Shown: positions 44,961 through 57,195, numbered from the stretch's first letter. The stretch is DNA of 64,000 nucleotides from Eucommia ulmoides (GCA_016647705.1 CM028339.1:18804803-18868802), one strand, 5' to 3'. A program made the numbers and translations. Notes: a model not told the origin generated them from the letters alone.

Positions 44961-45352
44961 TGATGAGTGGTTTATTTACCAACAAATCAAGTATTGTTAG
45001 ATTCAAATATTTGTGTGTTTTCAAGCACTTTTGTTAGTTTAATGTGTTTTTTTAGGTTTTTGAATATATGGGTGAAAAGAGGCAAAGTCGATACAGGTGC
45101 AGTAACTTCAAGGCCATTTTGGACAATGATGCGACTCGATTTTGGAAAAACTCAAAACATGTAAGTTGTATATCTTTATCTTAGTTTTCCATAGGTTTTT
45201 TCACCTTAATTGAAGTTCGGACGAGAAAGTTATAGCCAAAATATCAAAAGGTATCACCGCCGCGGCGGTCAAACAGCAGAAAATTGATAAACTCTTCGCA
45301 TTTCCACTACCATGGCGGTGATCCCATCACCGCGGCTGTCAGACTGCAAACA

Positions 45353-46680
45353 TCTATATAATAAATCAGCTCATTAACATCCAGGGCCGTTGGATGTCTC
45401 TGGATATTCGTAACCGTTGGATGTCTCTTGATATATACAACATCTATATACAATATATATCTATAATATACAACATCCAACGCTTACCATCAACCTTATT
45501 TTTTAACACTTACCATCATGAACAGTCATCAACAGTGTCCTGCATTTACTTCATGGACTCCAAGACTCACTCTCTTCCCCAGCCCTCTTCCTCCGAGACT
45601 CACTCTCTTTCCCAGTCCTCTTCCTCTCTCTCTCTCTCTCTCTCTCTACCACCTCCGACATCGCCATCGCCACTGCCATCGCCATCATGCCATCGCCACC
45701 GCCATTGCCATCGCCATCGCCATCGCCGTCTCCATCGCTCTCGACTCCACCCAATCCATTGTCGTCCACCATCACACGTCGCCACGAGTCTATCCATCGT
45801 CGTCGTTCTCATCGTCGTGCAGGTACATCTCTCTCATCCCTTTTTGCCTGTTTGCCCATTCATCGTCGCTTTCGCCGCCTGGCGTCGACCCGTCTCAGAG
45901 CCATCACTGCCACCATCATCAACCACTAGCGCTCTCTCTCTCTCTCTCTATTGTGTATGGCTATATATCTGTAATCCGTTGATGTTAGGGTTAGATTCAT
46001 CTCTCAATTTCATAAAATAATGTTTAATTTTTTGTTTTTTGGAAAATTTTGATGCAGATCTGGTGGCAAAATCCGGCAACTCCCAACATGAAAGGATCGT
46101 CGTCGGCGACACCTAGGGTTAGTAAACTGAGTAGAAGAGTGGCGAAATCCATCGATCCCCCAGATCGGTGACTTCAAAGCCGGTAGTGATAGATCAGAGG
46201 TTGCCTAAGCTCAGTACTCCACCGCCTGATGTCGGACCTGAAACAACCACCGTCGCCGTTCATCGCCATCACAGCGCCCAGGTACTCTTTGCTCTCCCAC
46301 TCTCTCAATCAATGCACAACCCTCTCTCTCAATCGCATCTATCTATCTCTCTCTCACTCTATCAGAAGCTGAACCAACAACCCTTGAAGGCCCTCTCACC
46401 CAAGACCACGAACCCAAACCACTTCCACCACCAACAACACCCACGCTCTCTTCCACCATCACAGCCACGATTTGGCCAGATCTACATTCGATTTTCCATA
46501 TTTGGGTTTGAATTGCCCAGATCTGGCCGTCTCCCTACACTATCCCACATAGCAGCTATCCACTATCATTGATCTAATTGTAGATCTACATGTAGTTCAA
46601 GAGAAATCAAATCCCTATTTCTTGAGTTTCTTCCATGTGTATGATAACATTGAATTTTTCTCTCTGTTTTACAGTTTTGA
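45353..46680 (+). other. Helitron left part: CT/CCATCG-rich DNA with exon-like segments
   Basis: Contains (TC)n at 45629-45652, an imperfect (CCATCG)n run at 45660-45735, and an open frame (45394-46020) that is simple Ser/Leu/His-rich translation of those repeats. Possible splice sites include CAG|GTACTC near 46281 and TTTACAG|TTTTG near 46674, suggesting captured transcribed host DNA. I do not recognise a protein. Confidence 0.4.
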
Positions 46681-48517
46681 ATCATGAGGAGCAACATCAG
46701 CAAAAGCACGAGCACCAACATTGTTAGCTCAAGATTCTACTGGATTTCACATCGATTAAAATTGGTATGGTCTATTACAACACACTACTGAATTATTTTA
46801 GGTAGCACTTAGTTAATATAAGTTATTTTCTTAGATTGAACCAAACACTACCTCTATTGTTTGTAAACGAGATGACGTGAGAGATAGTGAGCTGAGGGAA
46901 CCATTAATACTGATATTTTCTCTCAACCTCCACTATTTATGCTACCCAATTATTGCGTCTGTAAGTAAAATTCAAAGTGAAATAGACAATAAAGAAGATT
47001 TTGTTACTTTTATTAGTTACTAATTGGTTTTATCTTTTTAGTTTTTTGACATTTAATGCCTAATCATGTGAAACTTCTTTATGGATTCTTTCCTATTTTG
47101 GTTTTTCCCTTTCCATGCATCCAGATTGCTTGGTTATGATAGGGTGGAAGTAATAAATCCTGAAGGTAGCAAAGAAGATGGAAAAGAGGAAGCCCATAGA
47201 GGAAGATGGAAGTAAGAGGTGGTTTTTTGCCTACTTATATACTGCCTCTTAGTCTGAGTAATTTACCAGGTGATTATTTTTTTTGCTTTTGATTCTTCCA
47301 TATGTAGGTTTTCATTTATTCCTAATGAAAAAATTCTAGACTATGTCTCTGTAGTTACTTGCTTGGGATGGATTACATAAACAGTTTACTCCCCAATTTG
47401 TTGGTGGGAGTAAAGCTATGGAAATCTCACTTCACTAGGTTAAGTCGTCTAGGGAATCCTGGGCCGAAGGCATGCTATTATAATGTTTAATTGCTTTGGT
47501 ATCTTTATAGGAATTGTATCTTTATAAGACATGTATCCTCATAGGAATTGTCAATCATTGACAAAGTTTCCAAATGATGCCTTATGTGATTTACTAACCG
47601 ATTTTTATTTTATTCCCATATTTTTTGAACAATTCTTTAGGAATGGGTGCTCTGTGCTGCTCCAGGTAAGTGTGCTTCCCTGTTTTACTTCAGTTTTGAA
47701 TTAGTTATGGATTAAAATTTGGATTTCGATTATGTAGAATGTTGGATTTTGATTATCTGGGGGAGGCGGTGATGGACAATTTTGTTCCGACGTTGCTGGG
47801 GTAAGTCGATTATCTATATGCATATGTTCATGAATTTAGTAATTCATGATGTGAAGTTAGAAGTTATCAAAATTCAATAGTGCAGTTCTTTGTATTATAA
47901 GTGATTGTTGACTCAAGATATGATATCACTAATAGTAATGAAATATTCCTTTTTACAGTAATCTAGAGGCCTATCCATTGTTCTGTTGCGAAAAAAAAAC
48001 TAGCTAATCTGTTAGCTCAATTTTACGGGTTTGTATAGTTATACTTCATCTTCATTGAGCTAATGTAGTTAAATCAAGGAAGTTAAAGCTGTCTTTTTTG
48101 TTGAAGAACAAAATTGGAGTCGTTGAGAAAGTAATACGTTTATTTTCCATTTTAAATTGCAAAGTTCCTTTTCGTTTTCTATTTGTTTAATTTTTTTAAA
48201 AAAAAAATAATTGTTTTATTGCATTTTTGTGAAATATAGCATTGAAGTAATGAGATATTTGGATAGGCAGTAAACATTTTTCGCTTTTATTTTGTTTCGG
48301 TTTGGTATTATTCTAATAGTTGAATATCTACGTGATTGGATATTGATTGTGTTGTATTTGTATTAGTTGGTAATTATATTTAAATGTTAATTATTGTTGA
48401 TTTTTTTTTTTTTAATAAAATAGGTGTAGAATGTTGTATAAATAGAAGAAATTATGTTAAAAAAATTCAGATTCAATTTTTTTTTAGTCGTGCCTTTAGG
48501 GACATTATGTGTATTTT
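46681..48517 (+). other. Helitron middle part, no assignable gene
   Basis: AT-rich with scattered plausible splice sites. Near 48490-48503 there is a degenerate copy of the Helitron 3' terminus (GTGCCTTTAGGGAC after a T-run). Confidence 0.4.
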
Positions 48518-50470
48518 TTTTGTTACTGTTTAGTTTTGCTCCTGACTTTCTGTTCCCATTGTTCAATTAACTGATTTTCTATTCTCATTTTTATTCTTTT
48601 AATTTGATGGGACATTATGTGTATTTGTGTTTGAAATGTAGTTCGAATTACTGGCGATTGTTACGTGTATGTGGAATCTAGCAATTTATTTTCTAATTCA
48701 ATCGTTTTTGTTTGAATTTTGGTTGAGATCGTTTCTCTAATCTTACGGTTTCAGATTATAAGAGAGGTTGGGGAAAAAACACTTCTTCAGACGATCGTTC
48801 CTCGCAACAACAATCGTTCCTCGTAAGGTTAGTTCAAATCATGTTCAGATTTGGCGTTTCTGTTTTGTATTTTTGTTTATTGTTTATGTTCCAAGTTAGC
48901 ATTTGGTTCCTAGATTTATGTTTCTGTTTACATTTATGCTTCTGTTTATGTTGAACGCCAAATGTGAACTATGGTTAATACACAAACGCAATGGCATTGG
49001 CGCCAAATGCGTTTTTGTTACCGGTTTCTGTTCTGTTCCCGTCTTTGTTTATGTTCTATTCCTGTTTTTGTTTCTGTTCTGTTCCCGTCTCTGTTTCTGT
49101 TCTGTTCCTGTTATTGTTTACCGAACGCTATCATTTTTTGTTATATTTATATTTTTTTTAAATGTGGATTATTTTTTAGACAAATATATTTATTCCTGTA
49201 CTTATTGTGTTCATAAAGAAATATGGATTATTTTTTTAAATTGTGGATTATTTTTTAGAGAAATATGTATGTTCCTATTTCTGTTTCCGGTTTTGTTTGC
49301 GTTCCTGTTTCTATTTGTTTCTGTTCCTGTTCTGTTCTCATGTTTCTGTTCCTGTTTTGTTTCTGTTCTGTTCCTATTATGTTCATGTTTCTGTTCAGCT
49401 CCTGTCCTGTTCCTGTTCTGTATCTGTGTTCTGTTCCTGTTTCTGTTCTGTTCAGATTTATAATTTTGTTCCCTTTTTTTTCATTTGTTTTCTGTAATCA
49501 AATTTTTTATTTCAATTTTTTTTTTTATTTAGTCATTTTCAGTTCGATTATAGAATTAGAGAGAAGAGATACAAGCTAGCGACGAGGGAAGGAAGCGGCT
49601 TTAGAATCAGGTATTTTCTGTTCTTTTTCTATTTCTGTTTACGTTCCTGTTTCTGTTTTGTTCCTGTTCCTGTTTCTGTTCTGTTCCCGTCTCTGTTTCG
49701 ATTTTGTTCCCGTTTCTGTTTCTGTTCTGTTCCCGTCACTGTTTCTGTTCTGTTCCCGTTTCTGTTTACCTAACGCCACCCTTTGAAATGAGAGGTTTAA
49801 TTAGATGCATTCTTATTTAAATGTGGATTATTTTGTGTTTTAGATTCTGTTTTTGTTACTGTTTAGTTTTGTTCCTGATTTTCTATTCCCATTGTTCATT
49901 TAACTAATTTTCTGTTCTCATTTTGATTCTTTTAATTTGATGGGACATTATGTGTATTTGTGTTTGAAATGTAGTTCGAATTACTAGCGATTGTTACGTG
50001 CATGTGGAATCTAGCAATTTATTTTCTAATTCAATCGTTTTTGTTTGAATTTTGGTTGAGATCGTTTCTCTAATCTTACGGTTTCAGATTATAAGAGAGG
50101 TTGGGAAAGAAACACTTCTTCAGACGATCGTTCCTCGCAACAACAATCGTTCCTCGCAAGGTTAGTTCAAATCATGTTCAGATTTGGCGTTTCTGTTTTG
50201 TATTTTTGTTTATTGTTTCTGTTCCAAGTTAGCATTTGGTTCCCAGATTTATGTTTCTGTTTACATTTATGCTTCTGTTTATGTTGAACGCCAAATGTGA
50301 ACTATGGTTAATACACAAACGCATTGGCATTGGCGCCAAATGCGTTTTTGTTACCGGTTTCTGTTCTGTTCCCGTCTTTGTTTATGTTCTTTTCCCGTTT
50401 CTGTTTCTGTTCTGTTCCCGTCTCTGTTTCTGTTTTGTTCCCATTTCTGTTTACCGAACGCTATCTTTTG
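48518..50470 (+). repeat. Helitron internal direct duplication, 1333-bp period
   Basis: 48518-49130 and 49851-50465 are near-identical copies 1333 bp apart (shared blocks 'AATTTGATGGGACATTATG', 'CAGACGATCGTTCCTCGCAA', 'TTGGCGCCAAATGCG'). Between and inside them lies CTGTTCCTGTTTCTG-type microsatellite (49020-49750). The apparently open frames at 48903-49580 are Phe/Leu/Cys/Val-rich translations of that repeat. Confidence 0.85.
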
Positions 50471-51313
50471 AAATTAGAGGTTTAATTAGATGCATTCTTA
50501 TAAAAGTTTCTAAGGGTGGCGTCTGGTAAGTGTTTCTGTTTCTATTTTTTTGTTCCCAAAATAAGTGTTTCTATTTTCGTTTCTATTTTTTTGTTCCCAA
50601 ATAGTGTCCGACCTGACCTGGCTCTGTTTATGCAAGTTTCAAAGTTCTAGGCTTGGATTAGTAATTGGGACTCATCCATATCCTGTTTCTGTTTGATAAT
50701 TCTTAATTTTTTGTTACTGTTTCTGTTCCTATTCCTGTTCATCTTGAGATCTTCCCCTATCATTATGTTTATTTTTATGTTTATGTTTGGGCCAACGGAA
50801 ATTTGAAATGTTTTTGGATTGTGTTTTAGAAATGATAAATTAGAAATGTTTATATTTCTTTTTTTCCTTAAAATAAACGGTTAATTAAACTATGCATGTC
50901 GTTTCTTATCTGTTTTGTCTATTTTTACTATCATTAATTTAGTTATGTAGAATGCATTTTCATTAATGTTTTTGTTATTGTTTTCGGTGAGGTTTGTTTT
51001 GTATTTTTTGATCTTTTAACGTGTTGCTAAAGCGGAAAAGAGAATCTATCAGAATCTCTAAGTAGGTATAAGAAAAACATGAATATTTTCTGTCAGTGTC
51101 CTTCTGCTTTTCTTTATCTTTTCTTAATTTAATATTTGGGTTGTTAAGTGATATTGATCTGATTAGTAACAAAATTTGTTATGGCTGGTAGCAAAATGGC
51201 ACTATGGTTTCATCCAAATGGGAGTATATGTTATTTTATGATTTTTTTCCTCTACATTATTATTTTTTTGTTCCCAAGTGTGGGAACATCAACAAAAAAA
51301 AATCAAATAGTTT

Positions 51314-51933
51314 GAGCCATTATGTTCTTTGTTTTTGTTTTTTGTGTTTAATATGTTTTATTTATTCAATTATTCAATTTTATTATTATTATTATTATTT
51401 TTATCAACCTTGGTTTATTTTTTTCCTATTTTTTGAAGCAAAAATAGACCTCATAAAAATGCTTGAAGATTTTATATCTAATAAAAAAGTTTATTAAGTA
51501 GTTTTATGAACTAATTAATTATTTTTTTTGTCCATATCGCAAATGTTTGCGGTCAAAATTGAAGGTTGGAACTGAGATTTCGTGGGGCATTCAATTGAGG
51601 AATCATCTCATGAAAGGCAGCATGAGCCATTATGTTATTTGTTTTTGTTTTTTGTGTTTAATATATTTTATTTATTCAATTATTCAATTTTATTATTATT
51701 ATTTTTTTTTATCAACCTTGGTTTATTTTTTCTCTATTTTTTGAAGCAAAAATAAACCTCATAAAAATGCTTGAGGATTTTATATCTAATAAAAAAGTTT
51801 ATTAAGTAGTTTTATGAACTAATTAATTATTTTTTTTGTCAATATCACAAATGTTTGCGGTCAAAATTGAAGGCTGGAACTGAGATTTAGTGGGGCATTT
51901 CAATTGAGAAATCATCTCGTGAAAGGCAGCGTG
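51314..51933 (+). repeat. Tandem 310-bp duplication in the Helitron
   Basis: Two adjacent copies (51314-51623, 51624-51933), each starting GAGCCATTATGTT and ending near 'CATGAAAGGCAGC', with a (TTA)n microsatellite that differs in length. Confidence 0.9.
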
Positions 51934-53136
51934 ACCACGAAGGGAAAAAAATTGTTATGCTCCCATTTGTTTTTGGAAATATATACTGAAGCTCAATTTT
52001 AAAAGATTTTTTGAATTATTATAATTGTTAAGTGTGCTTTAAATTATTAGAATTTTAGCAATATCTTGAGTGATCTTAGTTCTTCGACTTAAATGTAATC
52101 AGATTTTTATTTTATTTTTTTGCATTCGTGCCTTCAGGCACAGGTTATACGCTAGTAATAGATATTTTGGGATCCCATATGTATTCCCTTCACCCCCAAA
52201 CACCCTAGAACGTTTTGGGAGTGGTTTTCAGAGCTCAAAACACATTCAACCAAGAGAAGATCACAAGGCCAAGAAGGAGGAAGCGATCTCGAAGCGGTTT
52301 TAGCGACAATTCTTCGGATAATGGCTAGTCTCCTCATTTCTCTCTTTTATTCTTAGATTGGTTGGATGTTTTGTATATGTTTAGTTTGTATTTCATTATA
52401 TATGTGGTTATGGCCATGAAAAACTAAACATATATTGTCTAGGGCTTGATGTAATCCACGAAAACGTTGTTTGAATAAAATCAATGTTTTGTTAACTGTT
52501 GTTCTTTGTTTATCCGATTGTGTTTACCTTTTTTCTATGTTTATATGCTTGTTATGATATATTGAGAATACGGGGTTTGACACTTGGGAGAAGTAACCCC
52601 GGATTCGGACTAGGGTTTAAACATAACGCGATAATCTAACGACCCGAGAGGGCGTTAGAAAGTATGTAATCCATGACATTGGGGTGAGACTCATGTGACT
52701 GTGTGTTCTAAAAAATGATAGAGGGGGACTTTGGCGTTAATACGAAGTTACATATTCATTCACTTTACACTCGGGAGATGGAGTGAATGAGTTTACGATA
52801 CTGAGATTGTCGGATAGATTTAAATGTCGTTAATGTAAACTAGATTGAAACAAACACGTTTAAGTGGACGACGTTAATCCCTAGGCAATTTACTCCCACA
52901 AACATCCATATTAGTAGTATTTGTATAATTAGTTTAGTTTATTAGTATAGTAATTATTACAAAAATATATATTTATGTCACTTAAATAAAGTTCGGTTAT
53001 GACAAACGTGGTACTTAACGATAATCTAATCCAATCCCTGTGGATACGACAACCCTAACTCTTCCAACCCTATACTAAAACTTGACCCGGTACACTTGCG
53101 GTAAAAGTAGCGACGTAATATTCCGCTACCACTACA

Positions 53137-53337
53137 CAACACTCACAAACTAAGTATATAGAGATTAGACATCATTTTATTCTTGATTACATTTAGAAAA
53201 GAGATGTAACTATTGAATATGTAGATACCTCCGATCAGCTTGTCGATATTGTTACCAAACCTCTAACTAAAGATCAATTCATGAAAATTATTCGAGATTT
53301 AAGTATGGTTAGGCATAATGATGTATGCCTAGAGTAA
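53137..53337 (+). pseudogene. pol: Copia-2 RNase H, 3' end
   Basis: Continues the frame cut at 37449: 'HSQTKYIEIRHHFILDYI', a stop, then 'KRDVTIEYVDTSDQLVDIVT', 'KPLTKDQFMKIIRDLSMVRH' and 'NDVCLE', with the natural stop at 53335-53337. This is the standard Copia C-terminus (HS-TKHI-IRHHF ... ADI-TK-L). The histidine pair of the RNase H active region is kept. Confidence 0.88.
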
Positions 53338-53632
53338 TGTTTTTGGTTCACCGCCCCTACTTTTTGAAACGACAAAGGGGGAGAAGTTGATATTTAAAGA
53401 GTAGTTGGTGTTTAGGATATGTTTGCCTAAGCATTTCATCGATTAAATGGAGAAGTTTTTCTATTAAGTTTTTTAAGCTTATATTGAATATATTTATTAT
53501 TGTTTAACTATGTTTTCATGATTGTGCTTAAATGATTTTAAATACATGTCCTCGGATTTAAGGGGAGCGTGGTTACATTATATTTTGAAAAAAATATCAA
53601 AGTTAATTGTCATCATAAAAAAAGGGAGAGAT
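53338..53632 (+). other. Copia-2 3' UTR and PPT
   Basis: Includes GACAAAGGGGGAGAAG at about 53371-53386 and the terminal AAAAAAAGGGAGAGAT (about 53617-53632) directly before TGTTGAATCC, the LTR start. The second is the PPT. Confidence 0.75.
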
Positions 53633-56600
53633 TGTTGAATCCAAGGATTGTTGAATCCAAGGTTTTGATGAATAATTAAATATTGATATTTTTGTGGAAC
53701 TAATAGTTTTATCGACTGTTTTAGATTTAGAGTTTCATATATTTGATTAAGAAGAGATTTGATGAAGAAAACATAAAGGGTGGAAGATGGATATGATGAA
53801 GAAGTGAAGAGTTTTGAAGATGTTGAAGAAAAATAGGTGAAAACAACTCTTTATATTTTGAAGAAAACATCATAGTTAATTGTCATCATAAAAAATGTGG
53901 ATATTGTTGAATCCAATGTTTTGATGAACAATTAAGTATTGATGTTTTAGTGGAACTAATGGTTTTATCGTCTGTTTTAGATTTAGAGTTTCATATATTT
54001 GATTAAGAATAAGATTTGATGAAGAAAACATAAAGGGTGCTCATAGGTGTAAATTGTCTATCTATTTCCAAACCGAACTTATTAGTTTTCGAGTATATTC
54101 AGTGTATTTTATTATGTTTTAATTTGTTTATATTCTTTTTGTCATAAAACAGGTATTTGGGGTGAAAAATGACTAAAACGGTCCTTATGCGGTCAAATCG
54201 GAGCAAGTACGGTGGAAGAACGGTGGGAAAACAAGCAAGGAGGCAATATTCTGAAAGAAGCCCATCGCTGCGGTGGTGAAAATACAAAGAATGGCCTATA
54301 AATGCTATAAACTCACCGCCTAGGCAGTGAAACTACAAGATGGTCCCTGAATCCACCGTCTCCTCCACTGCTGCGTCGATCTCTGAACCGACATACCCAC
54401 CACCTAGGCGGTCACTCTGTGGATAGTTTAGGATATTTAGGATATTTTGTGATATTTTTTAGCCTATATATATTATCCCTTCTCCTCCATTTCAAGGGTT
54501 AAACATTTTGGGAAGTCTTGAGAGCTCCGAGGCCATTCGATCAAAGGAAGATCACGTTGCGAAGAAGGAGGAAGCGTTCTCAGAACAGTTTTAGCTTCGA
54601 ATCTTTAGATATAGGGCTAGTCTCCTTGTTTCCCTCTTTCTCTCTTAGTTTGGTTGAATGTTTGTATATGTTTAGCTCGTTTTTAGTTGTATATAGGGCT
54701 ATGGCCATGTTTAGCTAAACATATATTGTCTAGGGCTTGATTGAATTCATGAAAACATTGCTTATATAAAATTGATGTTTTGTTAGTGGTTGTTCATGTT
54801 TATTTGATTGTGTTTGCCGTGTTGTATTGTTTATTATGCTTGTTACGATATATCGAGAATACGGGGTTTAATACTCGGGAGAGGTAACCCCGGATTTGGA
54901 CTAGGGTAAACACAACGCGATGATCCAATAACCCAAGAAGGAGTTGGAAAGTGTGCAATCAATGACGTTGGGGCGAGACTCACATGACCTAGGATCGTTA
55001 AGACATTGAGGGGAATTTCTTCGTTGACGCGAAGTCACGTATTCTCCCGTCTTACACTCGGGAGAGGTGGCGAGAGAGTTTACAAACTGAGATTGTCAGA
55101 TAGGATGAACACCATTAATGAAAATAGATTGAAACGAACACGTTTAAGTGAACAATATTAATACCTAGGCAATAATTCTCATAAATGTCCTACCAATATA
55201 TTAGTATAATTAGATTAATTAATTTAATATTAGTATTAATTAATTATAAATACCATTTTTTGTCGCCTAGATAAAGTCGGGTTATGATAATTACGATACT
55301 CGACAATATTCTCAACCAATCTCTGTGGAACGATATCTGACCGAAAGGTCCACTATATTAAAACTTGATCTCGTGCACTTGCGAGTCAAATCAACCAGCG
55401 GACGAACAAATTCACCCCGGTCAGGTGCAAGATGAACATGACGAAGAAGTAAAGAGTTTTGAAGACGTTGAAGAAAAATAGATAAAAATAACTCTTTATA
55501 TTTTGAAGAAAACATCACAGTTAATTGTCATCATAAAAAAAAAAAAAAGATTGTTGAATCCAAGGTTTCGTTGAACAATTAAGTATTGATGTTTTGGTAG
55601 AACTAATGGTTTTATACTGTTTCAGATTTAGAGTTTCATACATTTGGTTAAGAAAAAGATTTTATGAAGAAAATATGAAGGGTGCAAGATAGACATAAAG
55701 AAGATGTGAAGAGTTTTAAAGACGTTGAAGAAAAAGAGGTAAAAATAACTCTTTACTTATATACTTTTAATGCAGCCCAAATTAGGATCACGTATGACAC
55801 TTAAAAGACATTAATTTTATGTTCGTTTTGATAAGAAGTGATAAGTTTAAAATCCTAAAATAGGATATTGTATGTGCTCCTTATGAGAAATGATTTTGAT
55901 AAGTGATCTAATTGAAAAATGTGTTTTAAAGTATAAAAAGTTGTGTTTTCAGGTCAATTCGGTCACCCGAGAAAAGCAATTGGTCAACTAATTAAAATAG
56001 TAAGTTTTGGAGTTAAAACGAAGTTGTACTAATTTAGTCGGTCAATCGTTTGAAATAGTAGCTGAAATGGGTAAGGAAGTGAACACACTGATCCAATCGG
56101 TCAATCGAATGAAGATGGTCAGTTAATCGTTTGAGTCATTAGATGAAATGGTAGAAATTAGAAACACACTAATCCAATCAGTCAACTGACTGGGCAGGGT
56201 CAGTCAGCCGCTTGGGCAAGGTCGGTCAACCGACTGGTGTTGCGCCAAAGGCTAAATTGGAAGCTTGGCATAGTCGGTCAACCGAATGGGTAAGTTAGTT
56301 AACTGACTACTTTAGTCATAGATTCAGCTAATTTGATGTCTTGGTTAAAAACTATCTCTTTTTTATGATTCCAAGAGGGAGATTTGGGGGATTTTAATAT
56401 ATATCAAGTTTAAACAACCTATTTAGTAATCCCTATTGATATAGTACATATATTTTGAGATTCTCTTAATTTAACTAATTTTATGCTTCTTATTTGTGTA
56501 GTTTTTAATAAAGAATAGTTTATGGACTTAAATGAGAGATTTGAAAGATAATTTCAAATGGAACATAACTATAATGAAATGTTATGATATATGGGGTCTT

Positions 56601-57195
56601 AGAGTGTCATTTTATGGCATCTCTTTGAACAATTAGATGCTAGAGGGCTAGTTATTGGCCTATTAATTGAAATCTACGGCAATTGAATAAAATAGATCAA
56701 AAACATCAGTTTGAACTTTTATAAGAGTGAGCTGTTTGCTAAGATTTCTATAAGACATATTATTCAAGTTCTTAATCTAAAGCGCTTACTTTTTGGCGTC
56801 TCCGATTTGAGTTCTACTTGCGATATTGTCATTGTCTTCTATGTTTTCCCGGTGACATCTATCCAAGCTTTATTAATGCGCTTTAAAGGTTTATTTATCT
56901 TGATTGTTTGGTATAGGATTGTTAGACAAATCATTTGGAACGTAAAAGTCTGAAAATCATTTTTAAACGATTTTTGTCTGCTTATCTGATTACGTGCTAA
57001 ATTTAATCTACCCATATTATTTATCAATCAGATTTGAATTGTCTCACATTATATTTATCACATAGTATTTATTCGGGATATTAATCGAGTATATCTGTAT
57101 TGAGGTGGTAGAAACTCTTTGTGGGAAGAAACACATATCTGCTGCGTATCAAGATAGTAATTGATTTAGTAATTGGGTAGCTCTTTGGGCCAACA
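53633..57195 (+). repeat. Copia-2 3' LTR with U3/PPT triplication
   Basis: LTR start TGTTGAATCC occurs at 53633 (repeated 17 bp later), 53905 and 55552, each preceded by the 3' UTR end. The unit is about 272 bp and joins LTR +230 back to the 3' UTR at shared TTATAT. After the last unit the LTR continues to GGGCCAACA at 57195. GGTCAA motifs lie at 55952, 55982, 56040, 56099, 56224 and 56276. It lacks about 550 bp found in the 5' LTR. Confidence 0.85.
54041..55423 (+). mobile_element. Solo LTR of family T1
   Basis: 1383 bp, TCATAGGTG (G to C change in TG) to CCGGTCA, perfect TSD GGTGC (54036-54040; 55424-55428). It lies within the second Copia-2 U3 repeat. Palindrome array 54265-54415, TATA CTATATATATT at 54464. 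Its last 60 bp differ from other T1 LTRs. Confidence 0.92.

Larger units (their letters stand above)
45353..52155 (+). mobile_element. Helitron, 6.8 kb, apparently non-autonomous
   Basis: Starts TCTATATAATAAATC and ends with the hairpin GTGCCTTCAGGCAC (52128-52141), 10 bases, then CTAG. It sits between A (45352) and T (52156). The other T2 LTR gives the empty site: 'GACT--CGACAGAATAGATA' there against 'GACTGCAAACA|T|AATAGATA' here, equal length without the insert. This is the expected rolling-circle insertion between A and T with no TSD. No Rep or helicase coding is visible, so it needed enzymes from an autonomous Helitron. Confidence 0.92.
37450..53131 (+). mobile_element. Athila-like T2 element with env-like gene, solo LTR and Helitron inside
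   Basis: LTRs at 37450-38841 and 44961-53131 (the latter 1368 bp without the Helitron), an Athila PBS, a PPT and a perfect TSD CTACA (37445-37449; 53132-53136). Excision restores the Copia-2 RNase H frame. The interior has a gag-like start, then at once the post-pol signature and an env-like gene, so nearly all of gag-pol is deleted. Confidence 0.93.
44961..53131 (+). repeat. T2 3' LTR, interrupted by a Helitron
   Basis: Pieces 44961-45352 and 52156-53131 align with 37450-37833 and 37834-38841 of the 5' LTR. The palindrome ACCGCCGCGGCGGT recurs at 45256-45269. Ends CGCTACCA, then TSD CTACA. Confidence 0.92.
30762..57195 (+). mobile_element. Copia-2: Sirevirus-like element with T2 and Helitron nested inside
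   Basis: 5' LTR 30762-33009, PBS 33012, gag, protease, integrase, RT and RNase H in Copia order to 37449. The gene resumes at 53137 after the T2 insertion, then 3' UTR, PPT and 3' LTR (53633-57195). 'YVDDFIFGSTN' and '-EMSIIGEL-FF--LQIKQ' are typical of the SIRE/Maximus lineage. All genes carry stops or frameshifts. The outer flanks (TTATA; ATTTT) do not give a clean TSD. Confidence 0.88.

Noticed and set aside
45394-46020. 208-codon open frame and overlapping frames on both strands
   Set aside because: The translation is dominated by Ser/Leu/Pro/His from CT and CCATCG repeats; several overlapping frames are equally open, so length is a composition effect.
48903-49580. 186-codon Phe/Leu/Cys/Val-rich open frame that looks like a membrane protein
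   Set aside because: It is the translation of a CTGTTCCTGTTTCTG microsatellite; the same repeat is open in three frames.
51204-51744. Tyr/Phe-rich frames suggesting small membrane proteins
   Set aside because: Translations of (TTA)n and AT-rich DNA within the 310-bp tandem duplication.
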